28,479 nucleotides of DNA, taken from IMG/VR virus record IMGVR_UViG_3300010316_000033, positions 1 through 28,479 of that record. One strand, written 5' to 3'. This document shows, piece by piece, positions 6,590 through 13,349 of this stretch. How positions within the stretch are numbered: position 1 is the first letter of the stretch; every line of letters begins with the position of its first letter. The DNA is from a virus. Made by a program: the position numbers and the translations under genes. The notes below the pieces were generated by a model, which saw nothing but the letters and a program-made list of their open reading frames with translations, had not been told where the DNA came from and did not search any database.

Positions 6590-6618
6590 AATGTATCACA
6601 GAAAAAATGTGTTGTCAA
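6590..6618 (-). promoter_or_regulatory. Extended -10 sigma70-type promoter for gp55
   Basis: Minus strand TTGACA (6618-6613), 17-base spacer, TACATT (6595-6590), preceded by TGA, which makes an extended -10 (TGn). Start expected near 6582, giving gp55 a leader of about 15 bases. The -10 region carries CTGTGATA, also present in the uvsY promoter. Confidence 0.68.
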
Positions 6619-6644
6619 GCATATTTTTGTTTTATCTGTGATAC
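6593..6644. repeat. Inverted repeat GTATCACAGA over the gp55 promoter (possible operator)
   Basis: GTATCACAG at 6593-6601 and its exact reverse complement CTGTGATAC at 6636-6644 flank the -35 box of the gp55 promoter; one further base and a short A-run beyond also match. The left arm covers the -10 box. Such spacing suits a dimeric regulator or DNA looping, but no regulator is identified here. Confidence 0.45.
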
Positions 6645-6652
6645 CCGCTGCC

Positions 6653-6680
6653 TTGACACATTGTATTTTCTTGCTATACT
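6653..6680 (+). promoter_or_regulatory. Plus-strand sigma70-like promoter, divergent from gp55
   Basis: TTGACA (6653-6658), 16-base spacer, TATACT (6675-6680) preceded by TGC (extended -10). It points rightward, against every gene in the window, and would make RNA antisense to the small GIY-YIG gene. No plus-strand gene is visible downstream. Confidence 0.4.
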
Positions 6681-6688
6681 GGATTGCG

Positions 6689-7042
6689 TCAGTTTATTTT
6701 CTCGTAGATCGCCCAATATTTTTTACCTAGTTCTGTGGTGGGCTCAGAACACCCATTTTCGTTGATATGATTTAGTTGTATATTATACAAATTATGATCA
6801 TATCTGTGTAGATTTATAATTTCATTTTCTTTTTCTATAGATTCATCTACACTATATGGACCATAAACGTCCACATATTCTACAGAAAATTTTTCATCTG
6901 TTCTAACACTGTGTGCTTCTGTGTTGAAAATCAAACATCCTGCTCTACTGAGTGCACCTCTACCTACATAAATTGGCTCATCCTTATGGTTATATCCGAC
7001 ATACACAACCTTCGTTTTGTCTTTATACAATCTCATTTTCAC
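6689..7042 (-). CDS. Divergent GIY-YIG endonuclease-like protein
   Basis: 117 aa. VVYVG (res. 12-16) and IYVGRG (24-29), a following Arg33, a Glu-rich helix with SIEKENEII (68-76) and HNLYN (83-87) reproduce the core of GIY-YIG nucleases, including the conserved Arg, Glu and Asn, though the first motif is degenerate. There is no separate DNA-binding domain, unlike typical homing endonucleases. It sits alone between uvsW and 55, a place where marine T4-like phages often have small insertions, and is flanked on both sides by promoter-like sequence. The frame starts with GTG (7042) or ATG (7036); neither has a ribosome binding site, and TATAAT abuts the start, so translation could be weak or leaderless. 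A free-standing homing endonuclease or its remnant is most likely. Confidence 0.6.
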   Translation of the reverse strand: MKMRLYKDKTKVVYVGYNHKDEPIYVGRGALSRAGCLIFNTEAHSVRTDEKFSVEYVDVYGPYSVDESIEKENEIINLHRYDHNLYNIQLNHINENGCSEPTTELGKKYWAIYEKIN

Positions 7043-7061
7043 ATTATAAAAATGAGAACTC

Positions 7062-7081
7062 TGTCAAGTTTTCCCTTGACA
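7062..7081. repeat. Inverted repeat TGTCAAG-CTTGACA carrying two opposed -35 boxes
   Basis: TGTCAAG (7062-7068), a six-base loop and CTTGACA (7075-7081). Each arm includes a perfect TTGACA, one on each strand pointing away from the other. The plus one has TATAAT 16 bases on; the minus one has TATAAT only 13 bases on (7048-7043). No U-tract follows on either side, so I do not call a terminator. Confidence 0.45.
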
Positions 7082-7103
7082 TGTCCCACAGGTCGTGTAT
7101 AAT
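7076..7103 (+). promoter_or_regulatory. Plus-strand consensus promoter facing the 3' end of the Sm-like gene
   Basis: TTGACA (7076-7081), 16-base spacer, TATAAT (7098-7103). Both hexamers are perfect. RNA would start near 7110 and run antisense into the gene at 7136-7507 and then uvsW. A plus-strand frame of 40 codons follows but is mostly antisense to that gene and low in complexity, so I do not call it. The rest of the 93-base gap (7043-7135) holds only the inverted repeat and an AAT run. Confidence 0.45.
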
Positions 7104-7135
7104 GCTTATAACGCCTATGAATAATAATAATGATT

Positions 7136-7507
7136 CTAATGCTTTATGCTGTTCTTTGACTCTAAGAGTGTTTCAAACATACTCTGAAGATCGTCTTCAT
7201 CATCAGGCAGATCGTCGTAAGAGAATTCTGACTGCTTAGACTCACCTCTTATTCTATAAATGAACTCTTCGTAGTATTGAACAGCTTTCTCATTAGCCTC
7301 ATCCAATAAAATAATGTCTTCTCTTGAGATTGCTGCTATGCTACCAACAGTGAGTAAAAGCCAAGATTTAGCATAGAAGCCGTGAACAGGATCAATCTTG
7401 ATTTCAACTGGATTCTCTATTCTGATGAACTCTTCAGCTTCATAGTTCAGAACTCCAACTAAGTCTGATCCATTTTTCATTTTGATTGCAATGTAGTCAG
7501 GCATCAT
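7136..7507 (-). CDS. Sm-like (LSm/Hfq-type fold) small protein downstream of uvsW
   Basis: 123 aa, starting MMPDYIAIKMKNG. The opening pattern, a strand ending K-N-G, then D-L-V-G-V-L, a second strand with FIRIENPVEI, and later FYAKSWLLL and ISREDIILL, is the five-strand layout of Sm-like proteins, and I know similar proteins from the uvsW region of marine myoviruses, where they are usually left hypothetical. The C-terminus is acidic (DDLPDDEDD). The AAGGAG of its ribosome binding site overlaps the uvsW stop, two bases before the start, so the two are co-transcribed. An RNA-binding role is possible but unproven; the fold call rests on pattern alone. Confidence 0.7.
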   Translation of the reverse strand: MMPDYIAIKMKNGSDLVGVLNYEAEEFIRIENPVEIKIDPVHGFYAKSWLLLTVGSIAAISREDIILLDEANEKAVQYYEEFIYRIRGESKQSEFSYDDLPDDEDDLQSMFETLLESKNSIKH

Positions 7508-7509
7508 CT

Positions 7510-8964
7510 TTACTCCTTGATGTCTACGGTATATAGTCTAAACTCAAACCCCTCCTCAGAATAAATCTTCACACGTTCTTTGAAATGTTTTAGTGCAAAG
7601 TTTTCTTTAGACTTCCATTGTAAGTCGTCAACAATGTCATAGAGTGTTGCTTTTTCTTTACCATTACCTTTTCTCAGAACTCTACCGATTGATTGTAAGT
7701 TTCTAATCTTTGATTTGGACGGTGATGCAAAAATAACATTATCTAGTTTCTTGATTGACACACCTGTGGAAAACGTCCCGTATGAGGCCAGAATAATGTT
7801 ATTGTCACTCATCTCAGTTTGTCGTCTAACATTTTCTCTTGCTTCTGCGTCAACCCCACCATGAACAAAGTGAATAGTCTTATCATCTTTTTCTAACATT
7901 GGCTGTAGAAGTTTTCCATGTTTATCTACATACTGAAACAGAATGAGTGTGTTACCAGGAAGATTCCATGCTAGATTTCTTATGTATTTATTACGCGCTT
8001 CATTCGTTACAATCCAGTCAATCTCTTCTTGGTATGTCTTACCATTGTTTGCTTTTTTGATGTTATCGGAGTATCTAAGAATGATTGATTTGATGTCAAA
8101 GTCTGCTAGTGTTTTATCGTCAATAAGTTTCTTTGTTTCTGTAACACGATAAACAGCACCAAATAAACCTTCCAATACTAGCTTATGTGTTTTAGAATCA
8201 TCAAGTGTACCTGTGAATCCATACCTGTATTGTATGTGCGGCGTTTTCTCCATAATCTTAGTAAGAGATTTAGCTTTGAAAAGATGTGCTTCATCTCCTA
8301 TAACTACATCAAACTTTTCAAACCAAGACTTTGGCTGCTTGAAAATACTCTGCCATGTCGTGATTGTATAGTCAGCATCGATGTCTTTATTCACACCAGA
8401 CATAATCTTATGAATATCAAGAGGCTTATCTTTATTGTATTCAAGAAAATCAGAACTCATTTGAGAAACAAGTGATGTTGTTGGAACGACGATTAGAACT
8501 TTTCTTGAATGAGCATCAACGTGATACCGTGATAGAAGATAGATAATAAAAGATTTACCAGACGCTGTAGGGGAAAGTAGTAACCCACGATCTTTTTTCA
8601 GAGCATGTACAACAGCTTCGTTCTGATAATCTCTTGGTGGAAACGGTGTGTCAAACTCTTTAGCTAAGTCATACCCTGCGTTTTCATCATAACCATTTTC
8701 AGGTTGTAAATCAGCATCAACAGAAACTTCATAATCTCTTGTTTCGCAAAACTTTATAACGTATGACAAGAGGCCAGCGTAAATGAGACCAGTCATTGAA
8801 TTGAGTAAGCGGATATCTCCGTTCCACATTTTGTTTTTATAAGCTGGTGTGAATTGATAACCAGGAACCTTGAATGCAAAGTAATCACTCATTTCCATCT
8901 TGATAGACGGTTCCGCATTTATTCTTATGTAAATATTATCAACTTTTTCAATGCTTACGCTCAT
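7510..8964 (-). CDS. uvsW: UvsW, SF2 recombination helicase
   Basis: 484 aa (T4 UvsW: about 500). RecG-like helicase that unwinds R-loops, branched DNA and stalled forks, switching the phage from origin-dependent to recombination-dependent replication. An N-terminal DNA-binding domain (1-100) precedes the Q-motif-like FPPRDYQ (108-114), Walker A SPTASGKS (131-138), PTTSLVSQM, DEAH (224-227), FTGTLDD, the second RecA-like domain with VHGGVD and SYGTFSTGVS, and motif VI QSIGRVLRKG. All align with T4 UvsW. The ATG at 8964 has AGGAT upstream. A TATAAAAT at 8993-8986 might serve as a weak late promoter but does not match the consensus. Confidence 0.95.
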   Translation of the reverse strand: MSVSIEKVDNIYIRINAEPSIKMEMSDYFAFKVPGYQFTPAYKNKMWNGDIRLLNSMTGLIYAGLLSYVIKFCETRDYEVSVDADLQPENGYDENAGYDLAKEFDTPFPPRDYQNEAVVHALKKDRGLLLSPTASGKSFIIYLLSRYHVDAHSRKVLIVVPTTSLVSQMSSDFLEYNKDKPLDIHKIMSGVNKDIDADYTITTWQSIFKQPKSWFEKFDVVIGDEAHLFKAKSLTKIMEKTPHIQYRYGFTGTLDDSKTHKLVLEGLFGAVYRVTETKKLIDDKTLADFDIKSIILRYSDNIKKANNGKTYQEEIDWIVTNEARNKYIRNLAWNLPGNTLILFQYVDKHGKLLQPMLEKDDKTIHFVHGGVDAEARENVRRQTEMSDNNIILASYGTFSTGVSIKKLDNVIFASPSKSKIRNLQSIGRVLRKGNGKEKATLYDIVDDLQWKSKENFALKHFKERVKIYSEEGFEFRLYTVDIKE

Positions 8965-9003
8965 AACGATCCTGTACCAAATTTTATTTTATAAGAAATA
9001 GAT

Positions 9004-9441
9004 TTACATAGCACCACTTTGAAACCTGATCCAATCCAATGCTGTCTTTAGCTGGAAGCCTCTGTTATTTATCATCTTTATAATAGCTTCCAAGTAAGAC
9101 ACCTTTTCTTCTTGTGCGCCTATTTTCAACGAAAGATCAACAATGTCATTATCCGCTTCAATGTAAGTCAGTATGTCATTTTTTAAAATCTTCAATGGCT
9201 GTGGTTTCCACCCATGCTCTTTCAGTTCATCAATGTCAAGTTCGCCTTTGTAGTATTGCTCTTTCAAAAGTTTTAGCTGCTTGTACTGCGCTCTCATTTT
9301 TCTGAGACGCATACCTTCTTCCATGTAAATCATGAAATACTTGTTGTGTAGCTTTGGTATCTTTACACTTTCATTTGATAACTCTGTCGTGTCAATCTCA
9401 GAGTCCTTTGTCCACATCGTATAGATTTCTTCCAACTTCAT
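9004..9441 (-). CDS. uvsY: UvsY, recombination mediator
   Basis: 145 aa (T4 UvsY: 137). Loads the UvsX recombinase on gp32-coated single-stranded DNA. The N-terminus MKLEEI matches MRLEDL of T4, the middle is rich in basic helices (MRLRKMRAQYKQLKLLKEQYYKGE), and the C-terminus INNRGFQLKTALDW aligns with IKSRGFAIKHIQDM of T4. Mostly helical, as expected for a protein that forms a hexamer or heptamer. It lies between gp3 and uvsW, its usual place in marine T4-like phages, and has its own promoter upstream. A GGAGAAG lies about six bases before the ATG. Confidence 0.9.
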   Translation of the reverse strand: MKLEEIYTMWTKDSEIDTTELSNESVKIPKLHNKYFMIYMEEGMRLRKMRAQYKQLKLLKEQYYKGELDIDELKEHGWKPQPLKILKNDILTYIEADNDIVDLSLKIGAQEEKVSYLEAIIKMINNRGFQLKTALDWIRFQSGAM

Positions 9442-9473
9442 AACACTTCTCCATAAACATAACCATTTTCAAA

Positions 9474-9502
9474 ATCTTATCACAGTTTATGGATAAAGTC
9501 AA
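9474..9502 (-). promoter_or_regulatory. Extended -10 sigma70-type promoter for uvsY
   Basis: Minus strand TTGACT (9502-9497), 17-base spacer, TAAGAT (9479-9474) preceded by TGA. The -35 overlaps the stop of the gp3-like gene. The CTGTGATA at the -10 region is shared with the gp55 promoter, which may mark a common class. Confidence 0.55.
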
Positions 9503-9987
9503 ATAAGTTTTACTACATATTTCGTGTATTTGAAAGTGATTGTTGTAGTTGGTGGGTTCACATCTGTCGCTTTTGTGTCAAGTGAAATGTCGCCAATACT
9601 TATCGGAAAGATGTCTTCAAACTGTATTTCAATGTTAGGATTTTTGTTGCTATTCATGATTGTGAGCGTAGCATCTGAGTACAGACCATCTTGACTTTTA
9701 CTCAGAGATTTGTATTCATCAAACCCATCTGGGCTAGTCAAACCTAGAAGCCAATGCCAAGTCTCTGTGTATGCTCTCATCTCTTCGTCAATGATCACTT
9801 CCAAAGAAAGATCGCCGTATTCAACTTTATCGCCGTGTCTAGGAATGTTTCTAAACGGAGCAGGTTGATTTGTTATACCAGAAGTGATGCCAGGAATGTT
9901 TAGTGATTGAATGTTATAGCTTACGTTCGGCAATCTCTTAACGGAGAATCGAAACTCTATAGGGGAAAGAAAGTTTAGATTTGACAT
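9499..9987 (-). CDS. gp3: gp3-like tail-tube terminator / tail completion protein
   Basis: 162 aa (T4 gp3: about 176). Expected to cap the head-proximal end of the tail tube. The layout is that of the gp19-fold tube proteins: an N-terminal strand pair, LNIPGIT, a region ending in VEYGDLSLEVIIDEEM, AYTETWHWLLGL, then SDATLTIM and IEIQFEDIFPISIGDISL with a final TTTITFKYTKY. Its place directly after gene 23 and before uvsY is where gene 3 lies in cyanophages. It could instead be another gp19 paralogue, such as a tube initiator. It has its own late promoter at 10020-10027, beyond the capsid-gene terminator. Confidence 0.68.
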   Translation of the reverse strand: MSNLNFLSPIEFRFSVKRLPNVSYNIQSLNIPGITSGITNQPAPFRNIPRHGDKVEYGDLSLEVIIDEEMRAYTETWHWLLGLTSPDGFDEYKSLSKSQDGLYSDATLTIMNSNKNPNIEIQFEDIFPISIGDISLDTKATDVNPPTTTITFKYTKYVVKLI

Positions 9988-10019
9988 TATTACCTCTTCA
10001 CATTATGTTATTCGTACTG

Positions 10020-10027
10020 TATTTATA
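10020..10027 (-). promoter_or_regulatory. Late promoter TATAAATA for the gp3-like gene
   Basis: Perfect T4 late consensus on the minus strand, 32 bases before the gp3-like ATG and four bases beyond the T-tract of the capsid terminator. Confidence 0.8.
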
Positions 10028-10031
10028 AGAC

Positions 10032-10058
10032 AAAAAAAGGGGCGCTCATGAGCGCCCC
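10032..10058 (-). terminator. Strong intrinsic terminator after gene 23
   Basis: Minus strand: the perfect palindrome GGGGCGCTCATGAGCGCCCC (10058-10039) followed at once by seven T (10038-10032). Lies 27 bases beyond the gene 23 stop. Probably limits the very abundant capsid transcript. Confidence 0.92.
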
Positions 10059-10085
10059 AATTTGTTCGGTTTTGCCGACTTCTTA

Positions 10086-11393
10086 TTAGAGTAAATTCGA
10101 AACGTATGATCTGCGGTAATACACGTTCGTATTAGCTGTGATAGCACCTGACGCTGCGCCAGATAGCTTACCACGAGCAAATGGGTTCGCGACCATGCCG
10201 TAGCGAGTCTTGAAGCCCAACTTGGACTGGAAGCTGTTCTCGCCAACTGCACGAACCATCTGTAGTGGTACGTATGGGCAGTAGAAGAGACCTGCGTCAA
10301 ATGCGTTGGAACCCTTATAACCAACAACCATGTAGTTGCCTGTTGAATACGGGTCAATGTAAACACGGAAGCGACCGTTAAGAACACCAACGAAAGTGTT
10401 ACCTGTGTCGTCTGGGTTCAAGTTGTTGCTGTTTAGAGCAGGTGTGTAATCAAGAACACCAGCCATCTGAAGAGCGGATGCTACGTCAGAGGAACAGATG
10501 ATGATGTTACCCTTACCGCGGCGAGTTGCCTTTGCGATAGAGTTTGCTTCTTTTTCAATCTGGAACATAAGACCTTTGAACTTCTCAACACTCCAGCGGC
10601 CGTTTGCGTCAACGTCTAGGTTGAATACGCCAGCGGATGCTGTGTCAGGAGAGCCAGCAACAGCAGAGGTGTAAACTGTACGAACAACTTCACGGTTGAT
10701 CTCTGCAAGGAGTTCAGCGGAAAGCATGTTTGCAAGTTCTGTCTCTGCGTCAAGACCGTGGATTGCCTTTAGGTCTTGTGCAAGTTCTGTTGTGTACTCA
10801 GCTTTTAGCGCGCGGCTTTGTGCTGTAACAGAAACTTTGTCGATCTGGAAGGACATTTCGTTGAAGTCGCCACCACCTCCAGAACCAAGTTCTTCAGCAG
10901 AATTAGTCGCAAGACCTGTGCCTGTATTGAACTCAGAAGTGTTTGCAACGTCAAGAGAACTGTCACCAACGCCACCTGTCTGTGTGCCTGTACCACCGAA
11001 GTCTGTATCAGCTTCATCAAAGAATGCTTCTGTCTTGACTTCGTTGTTTGCTGCGCTAACGTAGTTAGAACGCATTGCGAAGATAAGACCAGTTGGGCCT
11101 GTCATTGGCTGAACACCAGCAATGTCATAAGCAACAAGGTTAGGCATTGCGCGACGAACAAGTGAGATAAGCACTGGATCGTAGCTGTCAACCTGACCAA
11201 CGTTGTTTACTGGGCCAACTTCAGCTTCGGAAAGAAGTGATGATGGGGAATAAGACTGACCTTCACGAAGGGCTGTCTCTGTGTTTTCTAGAAGTGTTGC
11301 TGTAACAGCGGCACGCTGTTTATCGCCAATCGCAGGAAGAGCGTTATGCTCTAGGACTGGTGCCCACTTCTTCATTAGTTCTTCGTTTCTCAT
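10086..11393 (-). CDS. gp23: gp23, major capsid protein
   Basis: 435 aa precursor (T4: 521; marine relatives are usually shorter). HK97-fold shell subunit. The N-terminus MRNEELMKKWAPVLEH and the segment LLSEAEVGPVNNVGQVDSYDP are typical; gp21 protease probably cuts after Glu56 in LLSE-AEVG, as at the equivalent T4 site. GLIFAMRSNY, QDLKAIHGLDAETELAN, RGKGNIIICSSDVASAL, GNTFVGVLNGRFRVY and a C-terminal KLGFKTRYGMVANPF are the conserved gp23 blocks. A perfect late promoter is upstream (11428-11435), AAGGAGAAA is the ribosome binding site, and a strong terminator follows. Confidence 0.97.
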   Translation of the reverse strand: MRNEELMKKWAPVLEHNALPAIGDKQRAAVTATLLENTETALREGQSYSPSSLLSEAEVGPVNNVGQVDSYDPVLISLVRRAMPNLVAYDIAGVQPMTGPTGLIFAMRSNYVSAANNEVKTEAFFDEADTDFGGTGTQTGGVGDSSLDVANTSEFNTGTGLATNSAEELGSGGGGDFNEMSFQIDKVSVTAQSRALKAEYTTELAQDLKAIHGLDAETELANMLSAELLAEINREVVRTVYTSAVAGSPDTASAGVFNLDVDANGRWSVEKFKGLMFQIEKEANSIAKATRRGKGNIIICSSDVASALQMAGVLDYTPALNSNNLNPDDTGNTFVGVLNGRFRVYIDPYSTGNYMVVGYKGSNAFDAGLFYCPYVPLQMVRAVGENSFQSKLGFKTRYGMVANPFARGKLSGAASGAITANTNVYYRRSYVSNLL

Positions 11394-11427
11394 TTGACTT
11401 TCTCCTTGTTTGAGATTTATCTAATGT

Positions 11428-11435
11428 TATTTATA
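11428..11435 (-). promoter_or_regulatory. Late promoter TATAAATA for gene 23
   Basis: Perfect match on the minus strand, 34 bases before the gene 23 ATG and eight bases before the gene 22 stop region in genome order. Confidence 0.85.
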
Positions 11436-11442
11436 AAAATCG

Positions 11443-12354
11443 TTATTTCACTAGACGACTAAGCGATTCAGCATAACGGGCTACTGTTGGGTCTTGAGCA
11501 ACTGGTGCGTTGTTCTCTTCGACCTGCTCCTCAAGAAACTCTGTTTCATCTGCGATAGATGTAACGGATTCTTTGAAGTAGTTTTCTTTGATAGTAGAAA
11601 GTTTTTCTTTATACTCATCAATAGAATCAAACGAAACACCTTCAGCTAGTACACTCAATCTGTCAGTCTGAGTGTCTGTAAGACCTTCAGATACTTCAGC
11701 AAAGGTGATTTCGCGCTCAAGTGCTTCTTTTTCTTCGCGAATAGCCATCAACTGCTCTACAACAGTGTTATACTTGTCGTCGGACGCCTGAAGTCTATCT
11801 TCCATTTCGGAGATAGCGTCAAGAGTGTCTTCGTCCACGTCCAAGTTGTGCTCTGTCATAAGTGTTGCGATTCCGCTCATTAGAGATTCAGCGACCTCTA
11901 CTTTGAACGCGGACTCGATGGCCACTTCGCTTTCTTTCATCCACTGTTCTGCTACGTAGTCAAGATAGGAATCTAGTTTTGCTTCCATGTCTTCCATAAC
12001 AGCTTCAACTTGCTCTTGTAGATCAGCTTCAAACTTCTCTTCAAGTGCTTGCTTTTCTTCTACTAGCTTTTCATGAACAGCCGCTTCAAAAATAGCAAAA
12101 GTCTTATTTTTGAAATCTTCAGAAAGATCAGCGCCTTCGAAGAGACCTTCAAACGCTTCTTTTAGACCTTCGTTGTTTGAACCCTGAGGCGTCTTGACTG
12201 TATCTTCAATCTCGTCAGCATTAGGGTCAACAGACTTGTCCACGTCTGCTTTTCGATTTTTAGCTTTTGGATCACCGCCAGCAGGTGTTACAGGCTCCAT
12301 GTTTTTGGAGTCTTCACCAGTAGCTTTCATTTCATCTAGCTCTTTATCACTCAT
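11443..12354 (-). CDS. gp22: gp22, major prohead scaffold core protein
   Basis: 303 aa (T4 gp22: 269). Builds the internal core of the prohead and is later degraded by gp21. Position between 21 and 23, very high Glu/Lys/Asp content and long predicted coiled coils (about residues 85-250) identify it. A disordered acidic N-terminus (MSDKELDEMKATGEDS) precedes EGLKEAFEGLFEG-like amphipathic helices. Its short conserved C-terminus ARYAESLSRLVK resembles the gp22 end found in related phages. Own late promoter at 12390-12397; ribosome binding site AAAGGAG. Confidence 0.88.
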   Translation of the reverse strand: MSDKELDEMKATGEDSKNMEPVTPAGGDPKAKNRKADVDKSVDPNADEIEDTVKTPQGSNNEGLKEAFEGLFEGADLSEDFKNKTFAIFEAAVHEKLVEEKQALEEKFEADLQEQVEAVMEDMEAKLDSYLDYVAEQWMKESEVAIESAFKVEVAESLMSGIATLMTEHNLDVDEDTLDAISEMEDRLQASDDKYNTVVEQLMAIREEKEALEREITFAEVSEGLTDTQTDRLSVLAEGVSFDSIDEYKEKLSTIKENYFKESVTSIADETEFLEEQVEENNAPVAQDPTVARYAESLSRLVK

Positions 12355-12389
12355 TTTTGTTCTCCTTTGAAATGTATTTCAATCTGATT

Positions 12390-12397
12390 TATTTATA
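12390..12397 (-). promoter_or_regulatory. Late promoter TATAAATA for gene 22
   Basis: Perfect match on the minus strand, 35 bases before the gene 22 ATG, just beyond the end of gene 21. Confidence 0.83.
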
Positions 12398-12401
12398 ATA
12401 A

Positions 12402-13079
12402 TCAAGATTTAGATAGTGAATTGATAAACTTTGTAAAGAAGATAGCTGCCTGTTCTTCCAACTTTTTTCTGGAAACTTTAGCAGTTTCTTTGATCTCTTC
12501 TTCAATCTGGTCAAAATCATTGGCCATTTCCCAAGAAGAAGATGCTACATTATACACCCATTCTGCGCCTTCCATAACACCGCGCACAAATGCGTTTGGC
12601 GCTGAAGGATCAGCCACAATGTCTCCGGCTGTAGCTAACATGAAATCATTCTGCACTTCCATGATGCCTTGCTTATTCTTCTTCAAAGAACCCATACCAC
12701 GAGAGGAGATGCCTAGATTAGCACCTTCATCAATAAGACTTTTCACAATCTTACCCATTGGTGTGTCCATGACTTTAGCGCGTCCAACTACGTTAGAGTT
12801 TTCTTCTTTTAGTTCTATGAACATGTGTGAAACGCGATCAAGGTTTATCGTTGGTCCAGCAGGGTGACCTAGTTCGCCGTATGCACGTTTCTTTGATACA
12901 TACTGTTCGTTGTATCTTTTTGTTTCGCGCATTAGCGTTTCTCTTGGGTAAACTCGTCCGTTTCTATTTTTGATATCACCCTGCATGATGATACCTTCAA
13001 TGAAATAAGACTTCGGTTCATGTTCGTTCGTTTCTGTGATTACTTGAACTTCATCAACCATTTCTGTAATGAGTTTCAT
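12402..13079 (-). CDS. gp21: gp21, prohead core scaffold and maturation protease
   Basis: 225 aa (T4 gp21: 212). Serine protease of the herpesvirus-assemblin type that cleaves scaffold and capsid proteins after (L/I)xE. Conserved blocks: YFIEGIIMQGDIKNRNGRVYP (res. 25-45), YGELGHP with His72, the predicted catalytic serine in GISSRGMG (123-130), and the following DIVADPSAPNAFV (153-165). The C-terminal 50 residues are charged and helical and may hold self-cleavage sites. GAGGAC lies before the ATG. Follows the 82-aa gene after 10 bases without a separate promoter, so it depends on transcripts begun upstream. Confidence 0.95.
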   Translation of the reverse strand: MKLITEMVDEVQVITETNEHEPKSYFIEGIIMQGDIKNRNGRVYPRETLMRETKRYNEQYVSKKRAYGELGHPAGPTINLDRVSHMFIELKEENSNVVGRAKVMDTPMGKIVKSLIDEGANLGISSRGMGSLKKNKQGIMEVQNDFMLATAGDIVADPSAPNAFVRGVMEGAEWVYNVASSSWEMANDFDQIEEEIKETAKVSRKKLEEQAAIFFTKFINSLSKS

Positions 13080-13089
13080 TTGATTGTCC

Positions 13090-13338
13090 TCATGTGTTGT
13101 AGCTTACTGGAACGCATAACACTGCGTTATTTGAAGCAATAGTGTCTGTTGTCGCTTTTTCCATATACTCAACACGACCCGCTGGAATAGTTAGTGTTCC
13201 AACTGTATTAGCTTCCGAATCAGTAATAGTTAGAATAGAATTTGCGGTAGCATAGACTCTAACTAACTTAGAATCGTATACTGTATTAGCTGTACTAACT
13301 GAAATTTCTGAGTTCAAAACTTTTGTAATACTTGGCAT
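13090..13338 (-). CDS. Small beta-rich virion-associated protein of unknown role
   Basis: 82 aa, beginning MPSITKVLNSEISVS. Contains short alternating Thr/Val/Ile strands (ILTITDSE, VGTLTIPAGRVEYMEK, NAVLCVPVSY) that suggest an all-beta sandwich, with no charged tail or membrane segment. Proteins with the same look are common beside the prohead genes of marine T4-like phages. Placed between the core proteins and gp21 and probably made late. A decoration or capsid-accessory role is conceivable but unproven. Ribosome binding site AAGGAA. Confidence 0.75.
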   Translation of the reverse strand: MPSITKVLNSEISVSTANTVYDSKLVRVYATANSILTITDSEANTVGTLTIPAGRVEYMEKATTDTIASNNAVLCVPVSYNT

Positions 13339-13349
13339 TATTGCATTCC

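Noticed and set aside
6952-7239. Plus-strand frame downstream of the consensus promoter at 7076
   Set aside because: Mostly antisense to two minus-strand genes, starts before the promoter, and the part after it begins with an Asn run; no family resemblance.
8986-8993. TATAAAAT upstream of uvsW as a late promoter
   Set aside because: Departs from TATAAATA at the last two positions, which I consider important; left as unproven.
10696-11165. Long plus-strand frames opposite gene 23
   Set aside because: Mirror frames of a strongly codon-biased capsid gene; composition is Ser/Cys-rich and no ribosome binding site is seen.
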